Below are positions 35,519 to 48,900 of a stretch of 64,000 bases of DNA, in pieces. The notes beneath the pieces are model-generated. The model saw only the letters and a program-made list of their open reading frames with translations. It was not told the DNA's origin and made no database searches. The translations under genes and the position numbers were made by a program. Source of the DNA: Ignelater luminosus (taxonomy: Eukaryota > Arthropoda > Insecta > Coleoptera > Elateridae); the NCBI GenBank assembly GCA_011009095.1, contig VTPC01000943.1, forward strand, positions 46,167 through 110,166. The letters are read 5' to 3'. How positions within the stretch are numbered: position 1 is the stretch's first letter; every line of letters starts with the position of its first letter.

Positions 35519-35590
35519 AACCCCCTGGGTTTGAACTCGATATCTCTTGGTTTGCAGTTCTTCACTTAAACAACTGAACTAGCGGCTCTT
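35519..35590 (-). repeat. tRNA-like SINE head or tRNA pseudogene
   Basis: On the minus strand an A-box-like TAGTTCAGTTG and a B-box-like GAGTTCAAACCC are spaced as in a tRNA, with a plausible anticodon arm between (GAACTGCAAACCAAG). The acceptor stem does not pair well, so it is not a functional tRNA. It is most likely the Pol III head of a SINE reading leftward into 35400-35518. Confidence 0.5.
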
Positions 35591-35699
35591 GTTGATATAC
35601 ACTTGAAATATTTGAAATGTATAACAGGTTTTATTTAGAAAATACCAGTTTAACAAATCCAACTACTTCAAATAAAGTAACATACTAGCAGCTTCTTCA

Positions 35700-38600
35700 T
35701 CGCGGTAGGTTCATACATCAAAGAAAAGACTGCCCTGCTGTCAACGCGAATTGCCAATTGTGTTCAAGAAAAGGGCATTTTGCAAATGTATGTAGTAGCA
35801 GCAAACAAAACGTAAATGTGATGACGACTGACATTTACACGACTTCCGCTTGTATCTTCGCTGCTTTACCCCCGGGCTTACGTAGAGCTACAGTATCGAT
35901 TACATTTGATAATTTCAAAGCTAAAGCTCTAATAAATACAGGTAGCTCTCTTAGCTTCATAAATAATGAATTCTTTGAGTTGCTTCGCAAAAGAAAGAAA
36001 CCTGGCCGTCAAGTAATCACTTAATCACATGTCGTACCTAGACTGAAGCTGCATTGCTTTTATTACTTTTGTTAAAGTATTTTATTTTATGTTCATTTTA
36101 TAATTTTTATGTTGGCAACACTCTTTGTTTTGACGATTACTGATAATCTAAATTCAATTCGCATTTTCTTGTGATTACACTTTTCTTTAAAGTTTGTCTT
36201 TCATTTATTTTTAAATTCTAAAGCTGGGATCTATAGTATTTGAACTTTTTTAACAATTCATGGGTTTAGCTATGCTTCCCTAGCATTTTTTAATTTTACA
36301 AACTTTGAGCTGTGTGTAATTTGCGTTTGACTTGTTTTGTGACAGTAGGGTGTCTACTGAGACATTTATTTTATTATCTTACGATTTTTACATTTTTGTA
36401 TGTTTTCACATATGGAACCTACAAGAGTACAAATTGGTCTGCTAGAAGAAAAAAGCACCTGGTCCTCCTGGAAATACAAGGTGGCCGTTTTACCTCTTAA
36501 CATTCCTGGTGCAGTTGAGGTTGTAGCGAGAAAAACCATCAGGCATGACAGCTACAGCCTAAGAAAGGGCTGATTACGATAAAAATTTAGATAGCTGCAA
36601 TAAAATTGACGGTAGTGCTTTATTAGTTCTTACCACAAACATGATTGAAGAGACTTTAAAGTTAGTCATGCGGTTTCAGTCTTCTTCTGAAGAAGCTTTT
36701 AACTTATGTAGCCAGTTTTTCAGTTACAAAAAAGATAATGGAGATGATATTGCAAGTTTCACATCAAAACTGAAAAATTTATGGAGTGATCTAAAAATAG
36801 AATTAGCTGCCTCCACCTTGTCTGATCCCCTTTTAATTTGTAAGATTATTGATTGTTTGCCAGAGGAATATTTTTCATTTAAATCTTTTTGGTTGATGCT
36901 AGCCAAAGCTGATAGAACTCTAGACAACTTGACATCTCAACTTTGTATGTATGAAAAAAGCCTGTCAGGCAAGAGAGGCTTTCAGCAAGAAATCCTTTTA
37001 GTTGAAAATAAAAAAGGCCAAGAACACAAATTCAATAAAAAGAACACTTTTTATTGTGTATATTGTAAACGTAAAAATCATAAAATCTCACAATGTTTCA
37101 AGTGGAAAAATGAAGGAAAACCGTCAGTAATCGAATCATGTAAAGATAAAAATTTGAAGGATACCAAAGTCATTCTTCTTGCTGGAAATAGTTGTGTTTT
37201 AAACTCCGAATGTGATAGAGAAATCTGATACGCAGAAGATAATGCAACCAACCATATTTTAAATAGAAAAGATCTGTACGAAGACTTCACAGTGTGTATA
37301 ACTACTGATTCTGTCACAACTGCCAATGGTGACTCTGTGCATGATATGGCAAAGAAAATACTGATGTTAAGGCATCTGTAAATAGTAAGTGGGAAAATTT
37401 AGTTCTCACTGACGTTCGGTATATTCCACATATAAAGAAAGATTTATTTTTTGTTCGTGCAGCTCAAGTTGAAAATAAGAGTACAGACCAAATTAATTAG
37501 CATTAGAAGTCGTTGTGGTGGATTATATAAATTGGCCTTAAGAAATGTCAAACCTGAAGCTTGTTACAGTTACGTATACCATGAGCGTTTAGGGGACCAA
37601 AACAAACGTCATGTAAAGGTTATAATAAAGAGCGACCTTGGAATTGATGTGTCTTTGGATAGTGAGCTATGTGAAGGTTGTCTCTATGGTAAGTCTCATC
37701 ATTTAAAGTTTGGTACCCAACAGAAACCTACTACAGCAGAAGATCTGGTAGCGACTGACGTCTGTGGACCTTTTCAAACCTCTAGATCTGGATATAAATA
37801 TTTTGTCGTATTTAAAGATGAATTTACCAGATTCAGGTATGTGTATTTTATAACACAAAAATCTGAAGTCTCAGAAAAGTTGAAAATAACGCTTGCTGAG
37901 GCAGACCATGCTGACCGTGCTATAAAAGAATTGTTGAGTGATAACGGTGGAGAATTTGGTAATTATGTCGGTAGACAGATTCGTCAGAAAAAAGGAAGTA
38001 ATCAGAGACTCATAATGCCCTACACATTCCAACAAAATCCTAGCGAGCGTGAAAATCATACTATTGTAGAAGCTGCTCAGTGTCCATGCTATGATGCATT
38101 CTAACGCTGATTTAAAACAGTTTTTATAGGCTGAATTAATAAACGCTGTTACACCTGTACTTAATAGAACTGGCCCATCTAATATCAATATAAAATCTTT
38201 CTGTGAATTGTGGTATGGCAAAACGCCCTATATTAAGCACCTCAGAATCATTTGTTCTGACTGTTATGCTCATGCGCGCAAAGCAAACAGAAAGAAAATA
38301 AATTCCAAAGCTATCAAGGACGTTTTAATCAGGTACGACATTGATAGATATAGAATCTGAACGCCAGAACGAAACTTACTCATCAGAAGTCGTGAAGTTG
38401 TTTTTGATGAAAAGCCAAAATCTTTGGAGTGTAGACCTGTAAATTTGAAATTACATGAAGATGATGTGGCATTGGGCCCACAAAAAGAATTACAAGAAAA
38501 TCAAAATGAAGCTGGAGAAGATGAACTAGATTCAGATATTGAAGTTCAAGATAATTTTGATGAAACTCCTGTAGGTACAATTATAATAAATGACAAAGTT

Positions 38601-41600
38601 TTGTTACGTGATCGAAGTAAACTTAAGCGTCCTGAAAAGTATAATGATTTTGTCGTGTACAGCGATACTGCTTTTAGTGATCATGTTGTACCATCAACTT
38701 ATGCTGAAGCTATGCAGAGTGAAAATAGTTCTGAATGAAGGAAAGTTATGGACCTTGAAATAAAGTCACTGATGAAAAATAAAGCGTGGACATTAGAAAA
38801 ATTACTCCCGAACAAGAAAGCAATTTTGTGCATATGAATTTTTAGAGTTAAAAGCAACCCAGATGGCGCAAAGCCCGATTTGTCGCTAAAGAGTTTGAAT
38901 AAAAAAAGGGTGTAGACTTTAAACAGACTTTTTGTTCAGTGGCAAAACCGTTCAGTGTAAGAACTCTAATTGGCATAGGTGCAAATGAAAAACGATGTTA
39001 AGACAATTTGATATCTCAACGGCTTTCCTTTGCGGATATTTAGAAAAGCAAACTTTTATGACTCAACTAAAGGTTACGATGGTATTCAGGTTTAATCTGT
39101 TCTTTAAAAAGAAGTCTGTACGGATTAAAGCAATCTCCCAGGTGTTGAAACTAGCTATTTGAGAATTGCTTATTTAATCAAATTGGGATTTCATCGCAGT
39201 GAGGCTGATCTTTGCTTATAGATATTAAAGAAGGGCAGAGATAAAATCGTATCATCAATGTACGAGTATGTGGATGATAACTTGGCAGCTTCAACAAGGG
39301 AAGCTATGAGGATCTGAGAGAAAAGTTTGATTTAGCTTCTAAACCAGCCTCCTACTATCTCAGACTAGAAATTCAACAAGTTGAAGATGGTTCAGTAAAG
39401 GTTTTTCAATGCGCTTATACCAACAAGATTCTACAAAAGGTTGGTATATGTTAAAAAAGGCTCCATTTTTCCTTATCGCTGACACCACTGGTCAACGTGA
39501 GCAACCTTGTTTTGGTTATTAAAAATAAAAAATATATAACAAGTGACCATTGAATTAATTGCGAACTGTCAATTTTGTAATTCCTTTTCTGAAGTAAAAA
39601 TAAAATTATTATTCAAACTTTTATACATTATAAATTGATTAGCCTATTGAGTTGTGTTTAAACTAACTGTTTTCCCTGCTGCACTTCTCTGCGCAACAGT
39701 ATAGAGGAAGCGACCCTCCGTTACATCAATAATAAAAGACTATGAACAATCAGGGAAAGTTTATGAAAAGCAAAAATCTTTTCCTTGCAGACAAGCAGTT
39801 GATACCTTAATGTATCTTATGACAAGAACAAGGCCTGATATTACTTGCACCGTTAGTATAGCCTCTAGAACTTTATAAAATCCTACATGGAAGAACTAGA
39901 TGCCGGTTAAGAGAATATTTCGTTATTTAAATGGAACTGCTAATCTTGGATTTTTGTATTAACATGAATATAAAACCGGCATTCATGAATCTTTCAGTGA
40001 TGCTGATCGTGGAGGTGATGAATGTACTGGAAGGGCAACTTCAAGCGTAGTTTGCAGGCAGCCATCTGTATCTATTTCTACCAGAGAAGCGGAAGTGATG
40101 GCAGCAAGTGAGGCAGCTAGAGAAATAGTCTGGTTTAAGCGTTTGTTAAACAAAATTTCAAGTGTAAATACCCCTCTGCTTCAAACTGACAATCAGGCAG
40201 CCATAAAACTTGCTGAAAATCTTGAATATCACAAGCACATTAAGCATATTAAACTTAGACATTTCTTCTTTCGTGAATTGGTGACGAAAGAAGAATTAAC
40301 TGTGTGTAAAGTGTCTTCAACAGATCAACTGACTGATCTACTGACCAGACCTCTTTCTAAGCAGAAACATTTGTGTCTGTGTGAAAACATCGGTAAGGGT
40401 GAAAGACTAAAGATTTCTCAATTAGGAAAAGTTCACTGTTTGTTTTGATAACAATTATTATTGATAACCTAAAGTTGTTAAATTCGCATTTTCTTGTCAA
40501 TTACACGTTTCTTTAAAAGTTTGTCTTTTATTTTTTTTAGATTCTAAAGCTGGGATTTATAGTTTTTGAAATTTCTCAACACAATCAACTTTGGTAAACA
40601 CACCTACAATCAAGTAAATTTCTTTATTGTGGACAACCTTTGTGCAGATGTTATCTTAGGACACGATATTTTAAAAGACCATTCCTCGATCAACCTGACG
40701 TTTGGTGGAGATCGAGAATCATTGAAAATTTGCAGTACCATAACTGCATCAATTCCTCGCGTATTTTTATCTTCTAGCTTTAAATTAAGTCGTGACGTCC
40801 CAGTCCACAAAATGAACAATTCTTAAAGGCAGAAGACGCAAAATTGTTAACAGATGGTATAATCGAAAATAGTAATGCACCCTAAAGTTTTAGTAACAAT
40901 AATCGAAATTCATTGAACGATAAATAAATTTACAAAACTCGACGCCTATCTAATTTACAATGCTGAAACTATTGTAAATAAAATAGCAACATGTTATAAT
41001 CTGAAGATTTACAGAGTACTTTTCCTTTCCCGCATGATGTAATCGTCTGTGGGTCAGACAGTAATCATCACGACGTAAATTTGAAAAAATTCATGGATGT
41101 TGTAAGGAAGGACGAGCGAGCGTTAAATGTGGAAAAGCCCAAATTCTTGACTATTTCCACCAAGTTGCTAGGTTATACAATCGATAGTAATACTATTAAA
41201 CCTGATCAAGGACGCTTGGATCCACTAATTAAACTGCCAATACCCACCGACGCAGCTTCGTTGCGCATAGTTGTAGGGATGTTTGCTCATTACACCAAAT
41301 GGATACCCAAATTCTCAGAAAGAATTAGCACCCTAGTAAAAACCAAAACTTTCCCATTTACCCAAGACGCAATTTCTTTTTTTAAATCTTTAAATGCTTA
41401 AGAACATGCATTAGCGGCAACGCTATCGCAGCAGAGAAGGTTTGTAACATTTTTCTCGCGCTCCTTGACAGAAGCAGAAAAATATTATTCTGCCCTTAAA
41501 CAAAAACCTGGTGCTATTATCGAAGCTTGATGGCGTCACTAATTAATAGGCCAGCCGTTTCTCCTTACTACCCAACAATCGGTTTCCTATATATTCAATA

Positions 41601-42360
41601 GCAAACATAATGTCAGCAAAATCAAAAATAAAAAAAATGCAAAGATGGCGTTTAAAGTTGTCCAGTTTCAAATATAATATTAATTAGAGGCCTGGTAAGC
41701 TAATCGCTACTGCCACTGCTCTGTCCCGGATTTGTGCCATTTTAACAAACAGTCGACACTTTGAATTACACCAGGATCCAAGAAAATGCCTCACTCCATT
41801 GAGAAAGTTAAAAAAAGATCGCGACCTGCCCCGTTTTCTCTACAACCTCGTTTTTGTGCTACACGAAGTACTCTAATAAAAATGATTGCACCCTTCGAAA
41901 GGCTGGATATGGACTTCAAAGACCCACTGCTAGTAAACGCAGAATTGATACATATTGACCATAATAGATGAATATTCATGATTTCCTTTTGTCTTTCTCT
42001 GTCCGGATCTTACTCTCATCAAGCTATTCAAGAACTTGTTTTTAGTCTTGGGAACGCTTGTTTATATACATTCAGATAGGGGAGCTATATCCATGTCATC
42101 TGATGTCAAGTAGTACTTAATGAATAAAGCCAATTACTCCATAAGGTATAACCCTCATCAAAATAACCGAGTAGAACGCTTAAATGAGACGCTTTGGAAG
42201 ACTATAGAATTGTACTTGAAGTCTTATAATTTGAAAGCATTCCCTTATATAAACACGGGTCAGCCTTGCATTGTTCAAAACCTGCGTCAACCAGCGCATT
42301 ATCCAGTATTTTATTCCACAATCTGGCAGATTGTTTCAACCCATAAAGCCCCCTTTTAAG
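35700..42360 (+). mobile_element. Ty3/gypsy LTR retrotransposon relic, interrupted by a copia element
   Basis: Gag zinc knuckle and protease remains lie at about 35700-36025. The element resumes at about 40590 with the end of the protease region, reverse transcriptase remains (to about 41400), RNase H remains and integrase remains (to about 42360). The middle is occupied by a Ty1/copia relic. No LTRs of this element were recognised. It is broken in many places, lacks long stretches, and is old. Confidence 0.8.
36110..40583 (+). mobile_element. Ty1/copia LTR retrotransposon relic
   Basis: Short LTR-like ends of about 146 bp, beginning TGTT and ending AACA, lie at about 36110-36255 and 40437-40583 and share clear but diverged sequence. 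Between them, in copia order, are gag with a CCHC knuckle (about 36400-37230), protease and integrase remains (to about 38100), reverse transcriptase remains, and RNase H (to about 40450). A non-homologous stretch near 39450-39740 looks like a later insertion. Broken in many places; LTR divergence indicates considerable age, but it is younger than the gypsy relic around it. Confidence 0.82.
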
Positions 42361-43560
42361 AAAATATACTGCATTGGGATTATCTCTTTCGCACATGGTT
42401 TCTTCAATATTGTTATTCAGCAATGCAGTTTGGCAACCAAATGAATTACTTCCATATCATGTTGCGATGCAATACACAGCAAAAATCGAAAAGTTGTCTG
42501 TCTAGCAACCGGTGCAAAACATCTCATCATAATCCGTTCCGTATTTTTGGGTGAACTTCTTGTCATCTAGCTTTTTTCTTTTGGCATCAGGGATACGAAC
42601 ATAACATTTTCCACCAAACGACTTAAAGTAAATAATGTTAAGTTTTGAACTGTTTCACAACTCATACAGCGTTTTTCATACAACTCTTGTTGGCAATCTA
42701 TTTAAACTGTAATCTAACGTTGATACGGCTTTAATTCAAAATGTATTGTATGTACAGGTATCCTTCCATTTGGGTTAAATTCTATTAAACATGTCTTGTT
42801 GTTTGTTATATAGCATGATGCGCCCGAATCTATAATCCATTCATCGAATGATTTATTATTTTCACATGTCAATGTAAATAACATTTTTGTGTCATCATTC
42901 TTTATGACACTCATTTCTTGTGTTTTTTCATTCTTTTTTGATTGTTTTTTCAATCAATCTTTATACTTTGTGCAGTCCTTCTTTATTATGTGATTTCGCC
43001 TTTCTGCAGCAGAAACATTTATGCAAATCTAATTTCAAAACAAATTCGTTTTTTTTAGATTTTCTTTCCAAGCGCGTTTTATACTTTTCAATTGATTTTG
43101 CTTGTATCACTGATATTTTCAAATCATCAATCTTTTGAATTTGTAAAGCCGTGACACCGTAGGGTATGATGCTGGTAATTGTGCAAAAAATATTTCAATC
43201 ATGTATGTTTCAGATAATCTTTCTGCCAATTTTTGATACATATTCAATCAATTCCATATATCCATCATCAGCCAATCTTTTGGCACAAATCTGTACACTG
43301 TTACCAGTATCTATATGATGATAATCGCTAAGCGCTGAACACATTTCTTCTGCCAATTTACATTTTATAGTATGAACTAATTGATTATTTTCAACCGATT
43401 GCACAATCCAATTACGTGCTTGCCTTTCCTTTTTCTTCCACTCATTATTCGCAGGATTTAATTTTTATCTGTAATCACCTCCCAACGATCTTCTTTTGTA
43501 AGCATCATTTCCAAATGAAATAATTGTTATTATCTAACATTTCAACAATTATTATACCAA
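42200..43560 (-). mobile_element. Second Ty1/copia relic, opposite strand
   Basis: Minus-strand gag remains (about 43560-42930), protease region (about 42900-42720) and part of the reverse transcriptase (about 42620-42200) in copia order, with integrase missing between them. No LTRs recognised. Broken in many places. Confidence 0.75.
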
Positions 43561-43586
43561 CCGTTGCCATTATTTATAGCATTAAT

Positions 43587-43860
43587 TCAATCTAAACAAC
43601 TAGGCCTAATACTAAAGCAGACAGCATGGTATTTAACTATCGTGTGATGTAATAAATTTTCAAAAAGAAATTTTCTTCTCCTGTCTGATAAGACAACCTT
43701 ATATTGGGAAAAAATTCTTTCAACATCGCACGAAACAATTGGAGCAAACTTTAAATTATTTAAGTTTATAAGACTTAAGTGATTGATACTAAAAGCTATA
43801 GTAGCTTCATTTTCTAATATATTTTTAATATTCGCAATAGGCATCAGTAGGCTCACGAAA
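43587..43860 (-). pseudogene. hAT transposase C-terminal fragment
   Basis: 89 residues including NLKFAPIVSCDVERIFSQYK followed by VVLSDRRRKFLFENL, the hAT dimerisation domain in which aPI.S..VER.FS is diagnostic. The rest of the transposase is absent. A diverged copy of the same segment ends the longer hAT relic at 57340. Confidence 0.8.
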
Positions 43861-43869
43861 ATTCACATT

Positions 43870-44345
43870 GTATGAGACCGTCTAGAAACCAGGTCAGATT
43901 CTCTTTAAGTGTTTGGATGGGAATACTAGCGGGCAACATTATTGGACCTCACTTTTTACCACAACGCCTGAATGGAGAAAATTATTTTCAATTCATTAAT
44001 GAACTAATAGACGATTTTTTGCTCAATCTATGAAATGGACTGATTTGGATACGTATCAGCTCATTATGTCTATAACGTCAGGGAATGATCGAACGAAAAT
44101 CTTCCGCAGTGTTAGATAGATCGTAATAGACCCATATCGTGGCCACCGAGGTTCCCTAATTTAAATCCTTTGAATTTCTTTGTTTGGGGTTTTTTTGAAA
44201 GAAAAGGTGCACCAAACACCTCCAGGAAATTTACAATTAATTACTCCACAAATGTTTAGAAATGTTCAGAATGTAGTACCATTGAGAGCAACCGCCTGCC
44301 TGGAAGTTAAAAGAAGACAATTTAAACTTTTGTTAAATTAAGTTA
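43870..44345 (+). pseudogene. Tc1/mariner-like transposase remnant
   Basis: Plus-strand decayed reading: an earlier part VWMGILAGNIIGPHFLP and a later part matching PNLNPLNFFVWGFLKEKVHQ, the characteristic end of the insect transposases carrying WPPRSPDLNPLDFFLWG. Frames change between these parts and the 5' half is missing. The same protein type is seen in the centre of the foldback element at 3695-4708. Confidence 0.65.
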
Positions 44346-45884
44346 TTCTAAGTTTAGTTTTTACGATCGATTTCAGTAAATTTGTAATTATTAAGTTTAT
44401 TAATTTGTTTAAATCTTAAATAAATCAAGTGAGGCTTGTTTGGCTACTGGATCTTCATAATGAGGAGCAATACGCATCCAGAAACTTTCTTAGCTAAACA
44501 TTTTCGTCTCAGTTTGACATGGGGAATATGGTTTCATAAAGCCTGTATAAACAATAATGCCTCGGCGAATTTGCCATTCACTTCAACTTTGTTTTTAGCG
44601 ACTAATTGCATTATATCTTCAATACTCTAGCATTGTCTAATAATCTGAGAATTTCGAACATCGTCGTTTCGTGACAAATTAAAATACGATTTGCTACTGT
44701 AATAAGCCTCGCCATACGAATTTACGTTTAATTTTAGCTACATTGTCCAGCATTAAGAAATGACTTATAATACAATTAGCAGTTTAGATTTTGCAATATT
44801 TATCTAATAACGTAAGATATAGTTTTGGCTACAAATTTTTATATTCCGCAGATTCTCAATATTTAAGGTCTCTGACATAATTAAATATTTTTTTATTTAC
44901 CTATCGTACACTATCTTTTGACATAATAAAAAATTGTTCCGAAAATGGTGACAGTTTAGAAACAGATTGCTTTTTTTTTAAGTAGATGGTTTTTAAAAAA
45001 ACAAACTCGCAATTTTGTACTTAAGCTTATTGGTCTATTTGGAAAAAAACATTTTTTAAAGAATCTTTGTTAATTAAAAAAGGCATTTTTTATTCTTCTC
45101 GTAGCTACAAATAAATAGAAAAAGAATAAATAAGATTCTGGTTAAACAGATATGTATTTATGCCTCAAATATTTTTATATAATTTACTGCTGTTTTTTCT
45201 GTTACATCTATTAGCATACAAAAACGATTAAGCATTCTCCTATGATAAATTATTATTAATAAAAAATTGCCAACAGTAAATGCTCGAAATAATTAACGTA
45301 GAAAATCAAAGCCTACTTTAAAGAAAGATAAAAAGAAAATCTCAACTGACAGAAAATGTGACAGCTTACTTTTTGGCAAAACAGGGACTGTCAGGAGTGT
45401 TAAATTTTTATTTGGGTGGGAAATATAAATATTTCCGTTAGTTAATTAGTTGGGCTATAACGAACATGAATTGTAGGAAATTAATCCATTTCCTATACGT
45501 ACGTAAGTCTCATATATCTTGTTTTAAGCTTAAAAGTTACTAATTTTACTTAAAAAATCCATTCAATCTAAACTAAATCAAAATAGAAATTTCAGGAAAT
45601 TATATTAACAGATGGTAGCAGAATAAATAATTTGTGCTATATTTCTTATAAAGGACGCATTATCCATATGTCCGACAGATAACTGTAAAATTAATTGAAC
45701 AAACACACAAATAAAAATGTATGCAGCATGCTGCAAGCCACTTATTACCTCATTTTCTATTAGAAATAAAGAAAGAATGCTCTATCAGTTGAATGATAAT
45801 ACGTATAAATCTGTTATGATGAGATTCCTCAAGGTTAAATGTTTCTTTTTCTATTTAATTAAATGTAGCTTTCTGGTTTTTTAG
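44346..45884. other. AT-rich interval, nothing recognised
   Basis: No recognisable coding sequence or repeat ends. It may hold the promoter and 5' UTR intron of the next gene, since a good acceptor (TTCTGGTTTTTTAG) ends at 45884. Confidence 0.4.
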
Positions 45885-45908
45885 ACGTATTAAAGAAAGT
45901 AAAACAAA

Positions 45909-48900
45909 ATGAAAATAAATTTGGATAGAAAATCATCAACGGCATCCTTAATTTCGTATGATAGTCACACGAAGAAAAGTAAAGAAACTGCTAGTTGTAA
46001 TTTAGAGATTGAAACGTTTATAAACGATAAAAAGGACACTAATAATATTATGGATTGTACCATAAAAAAATCATCTGTGGGAAAGGGTTATAAAATGCCA
46101 AGTTTTTTAACTGGATTTCATCATAAAGCGTAAGTGATTACAACCAAGAGCAGTTTTTAACTCTTACATGTTATTGTTTATTATGTACAGACTGTCCGTA
46201 AAGTAATGTCTCAAATTTTAGTCAAACGCTTTCAGAAATGTTCTCCCATGCTTCTGTCGGTAGTTTTATTAAGTTCTAGGTGCCTTTGCACTTTGTTTAG
46301 ATAAAACAATTTTAATCCTTTTTTTAATCTTTAGTCACTCTCTTCATTTCGCATACAATGCCTAGATATTGTTTTGGAACTATATCATCAAATCTATCAA
46401 GGTCAAGGCCAAACTGCTTTCAACTAAGAAAAATGAAGCTGCTTGTTCTCGGCGTTAGTAGTACTAACTTGCTCTTTATGGAAACGTGCACTCGAGGTGA
46501 TATTAAATCGATTAGAGCAAGAACTTCTGCCAGAGAGTCAAGCCTTACTTAGATTTATCGAAGAAGAGACGTTTGATGGTACCACAACGAATGACACAAT
46601 ACTGTTGGGGAACCTCAAGGAAAGGGTAGGTGCAAAGCCTGAAGAGACTGGGGGTGTAATAGGAAAACATTGGGAAGAATGCTGGAATAATAATGGTGTC
46701 ATAGCAAATAATTTGGCCATAACGAACACCATGTTCCCACATAAGGACATTCAAAAATTCACCAAGGTGGAGCCCTCAAGAGATGAGAAGTCGATCATCG
46801 ACTACATTATAGTTAGGAAGAGCGAGTTGCTATAATGCAGAGACGCAAGAGTGATGAGAGGATCAGAAATAGGAAGCGCTCACTATCTCCTGATTTGGTG
46901 CAGGGCAGTCGCGAAACCATTGACAAGGAAGAAAGGAAGAAGTAAAAGGAAGTTGCTGGAGAAAATCCAGCTAGCCGAGTTGAAGAATCAGAAACATCAG
47001 GAGCACTACATAAACTTAGTAGGCGAAAAGATTGATGTATTAGGGAAAGAGTTAATACGAATAATCTGGAAGAAGCTTGGAGTTATTTCAAAAAACGTAA
47101 TTTTGGAGTCAGTGAGGGAGGTGTGCGGCAAAATAAAGTGGGGAGGGAAAGACTTCAAAGCTGCAAAATGAGACTATGGTTATCAGCCGAGATCACACCC
47201 AGCATAGGATATTCGTGGAAAGAGTCAAGCTTAAGCAGGGCAAGGAATTTAAGTACCTCAACCCGACAACCCGAAGGTTATACTTTGCCCTCGGTAGATC
47301 CTTCTTGGGTAAGAGAGAAGTGTCCACCAGGACTAAAATGGCGGTATACAACTCTACTTACGTGCCAACCCTCACGTATGGGTGCAAGTCCTGGGCCCAC
47401 ACCACCAGCAGATCCAGTCGGGTGCAAGCAGCGGAGGTGCGCTACCGCAGACGAACAGCAGATAAAACACGTAGCAACCGGGTCAGGAATTAGACCATTA
47501 GAATGTTCCTCCAAATCGAGCCCTTGGCAGACACGTGATGAGCTAGTTCGGATAAGTTGCCAGAATGTAGGACCACAGGATCCCCAGCAGGCTATTGAGG
47601 TGAGGTGCGAGGGAAGGAGGTCTAGAGGCCGTCAAAGGATGGTATGAACAAACTCCTTGGTTCCTGTGTTTCAGAGACGAGGCATAAACCCGAAGAACGC
47701 CAGGAGGGTGACCTGTGGCAGGTAGTGCTGGCGTAGCCTTTGGTAGACGAGGGACAAAACAAATAAGTAAGTAAGTAGGGAATCAAGTATTTACGTGTTC
47801 AATTAGTTTGCACCGATGCAGAACCTTATATTCAGAAAGCTATGATCGAATTGCAAGTATTGTATCATAAGATGATACATGTTACGTATTCAGCGCATGG
47901 CTTACATCGAGTAGCTTAATTGATTTGCTCTATGCATCACATTGTGAACTCGTTAATCTTTTTAGTAAAAAAAGCTTTTTAAAAGCTCCCTCATGGCTAG
48001 TCACGTTTGGGGATCGATATATCTTTATCTCCTTAGCCTATTGTTGCGCTAGTTCGAGACTGCAGTGTATTACGCAGAGAATCTTGAAATAATTAAAAGA
48101 ATTTTGAAAAAGTTTGATCCTACAGAAGCATAAAGCATACTCAAGCTCTAGATGCTGCAAGTAAAAAAAAAAATTTTGTGAGAATTTAGTTTTTATTTCC
48201 AGCAATCTCAAGTGTATTTCTAAAGCAGTTTCGTAGCATGAAAGCAAAGGGATTTTATAAAGTGAAAATGTTGATATTGCGGAGACTGTATAGCGTAAAT
48301 TAGGTATAGAAAAAAGTTGCAGTTATTTGAATATAGAACATGCAGATGGTAGTATTAATAAACGTATAGTTAAAAATGTTCTTTATGTTTTAGAAATAGA
48401 AGAAAATTTACTATCAGTAAAAAGATTAACAGGTAACGGTTCTGCTATTACATTTGATGGAAGCAGATGCGATATAATAGAAAATGGAGTAGTTAGAATG
48501 TCAGTTAATAATGAAAACTCTTTATACGAATTTAACATCAACGATCTTGAAACGTCAGATGAACTACCGAAGACAAGGGCAGTGTTGGTTAAAGATAATA
48601 TAGATGTATGGCATAGAAGATTTGGCCAACAAGATGTAAATGCTATAAGTCAAATGGCAAACAAAAATTTAGTGGAAGATATGAAAATAGTTACTAATAA
48701 AATGAAAGAATGTGGAATTTGTATAAAAGGGAAGACGGCCAGAAAAAACTTTTCAAAACAATCACAAACCAAGACTGAAGAAATATTAGATTTGAACCAG
48801 AGTGATATATGTACGTGGCCTGATAGAGACATTAACATTAAGAAGGATGGTTACATATATGATAACCTGGATGCAGATTGGGCTGATGATAGTGATAGAA

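Noticed and set aside
36641-38738. Host genes for the gag-like and integrase-like open frames
   Set aside because: They lie in copia order between LTR-like ends and are interrupted, so they belong to a retrotransposon fossil.
46190-46215. End of a second mariner (CAGACTGTCCGTAAAGTAAT)
   Set aside because: No matching inverted end or transposase could be found nearby.
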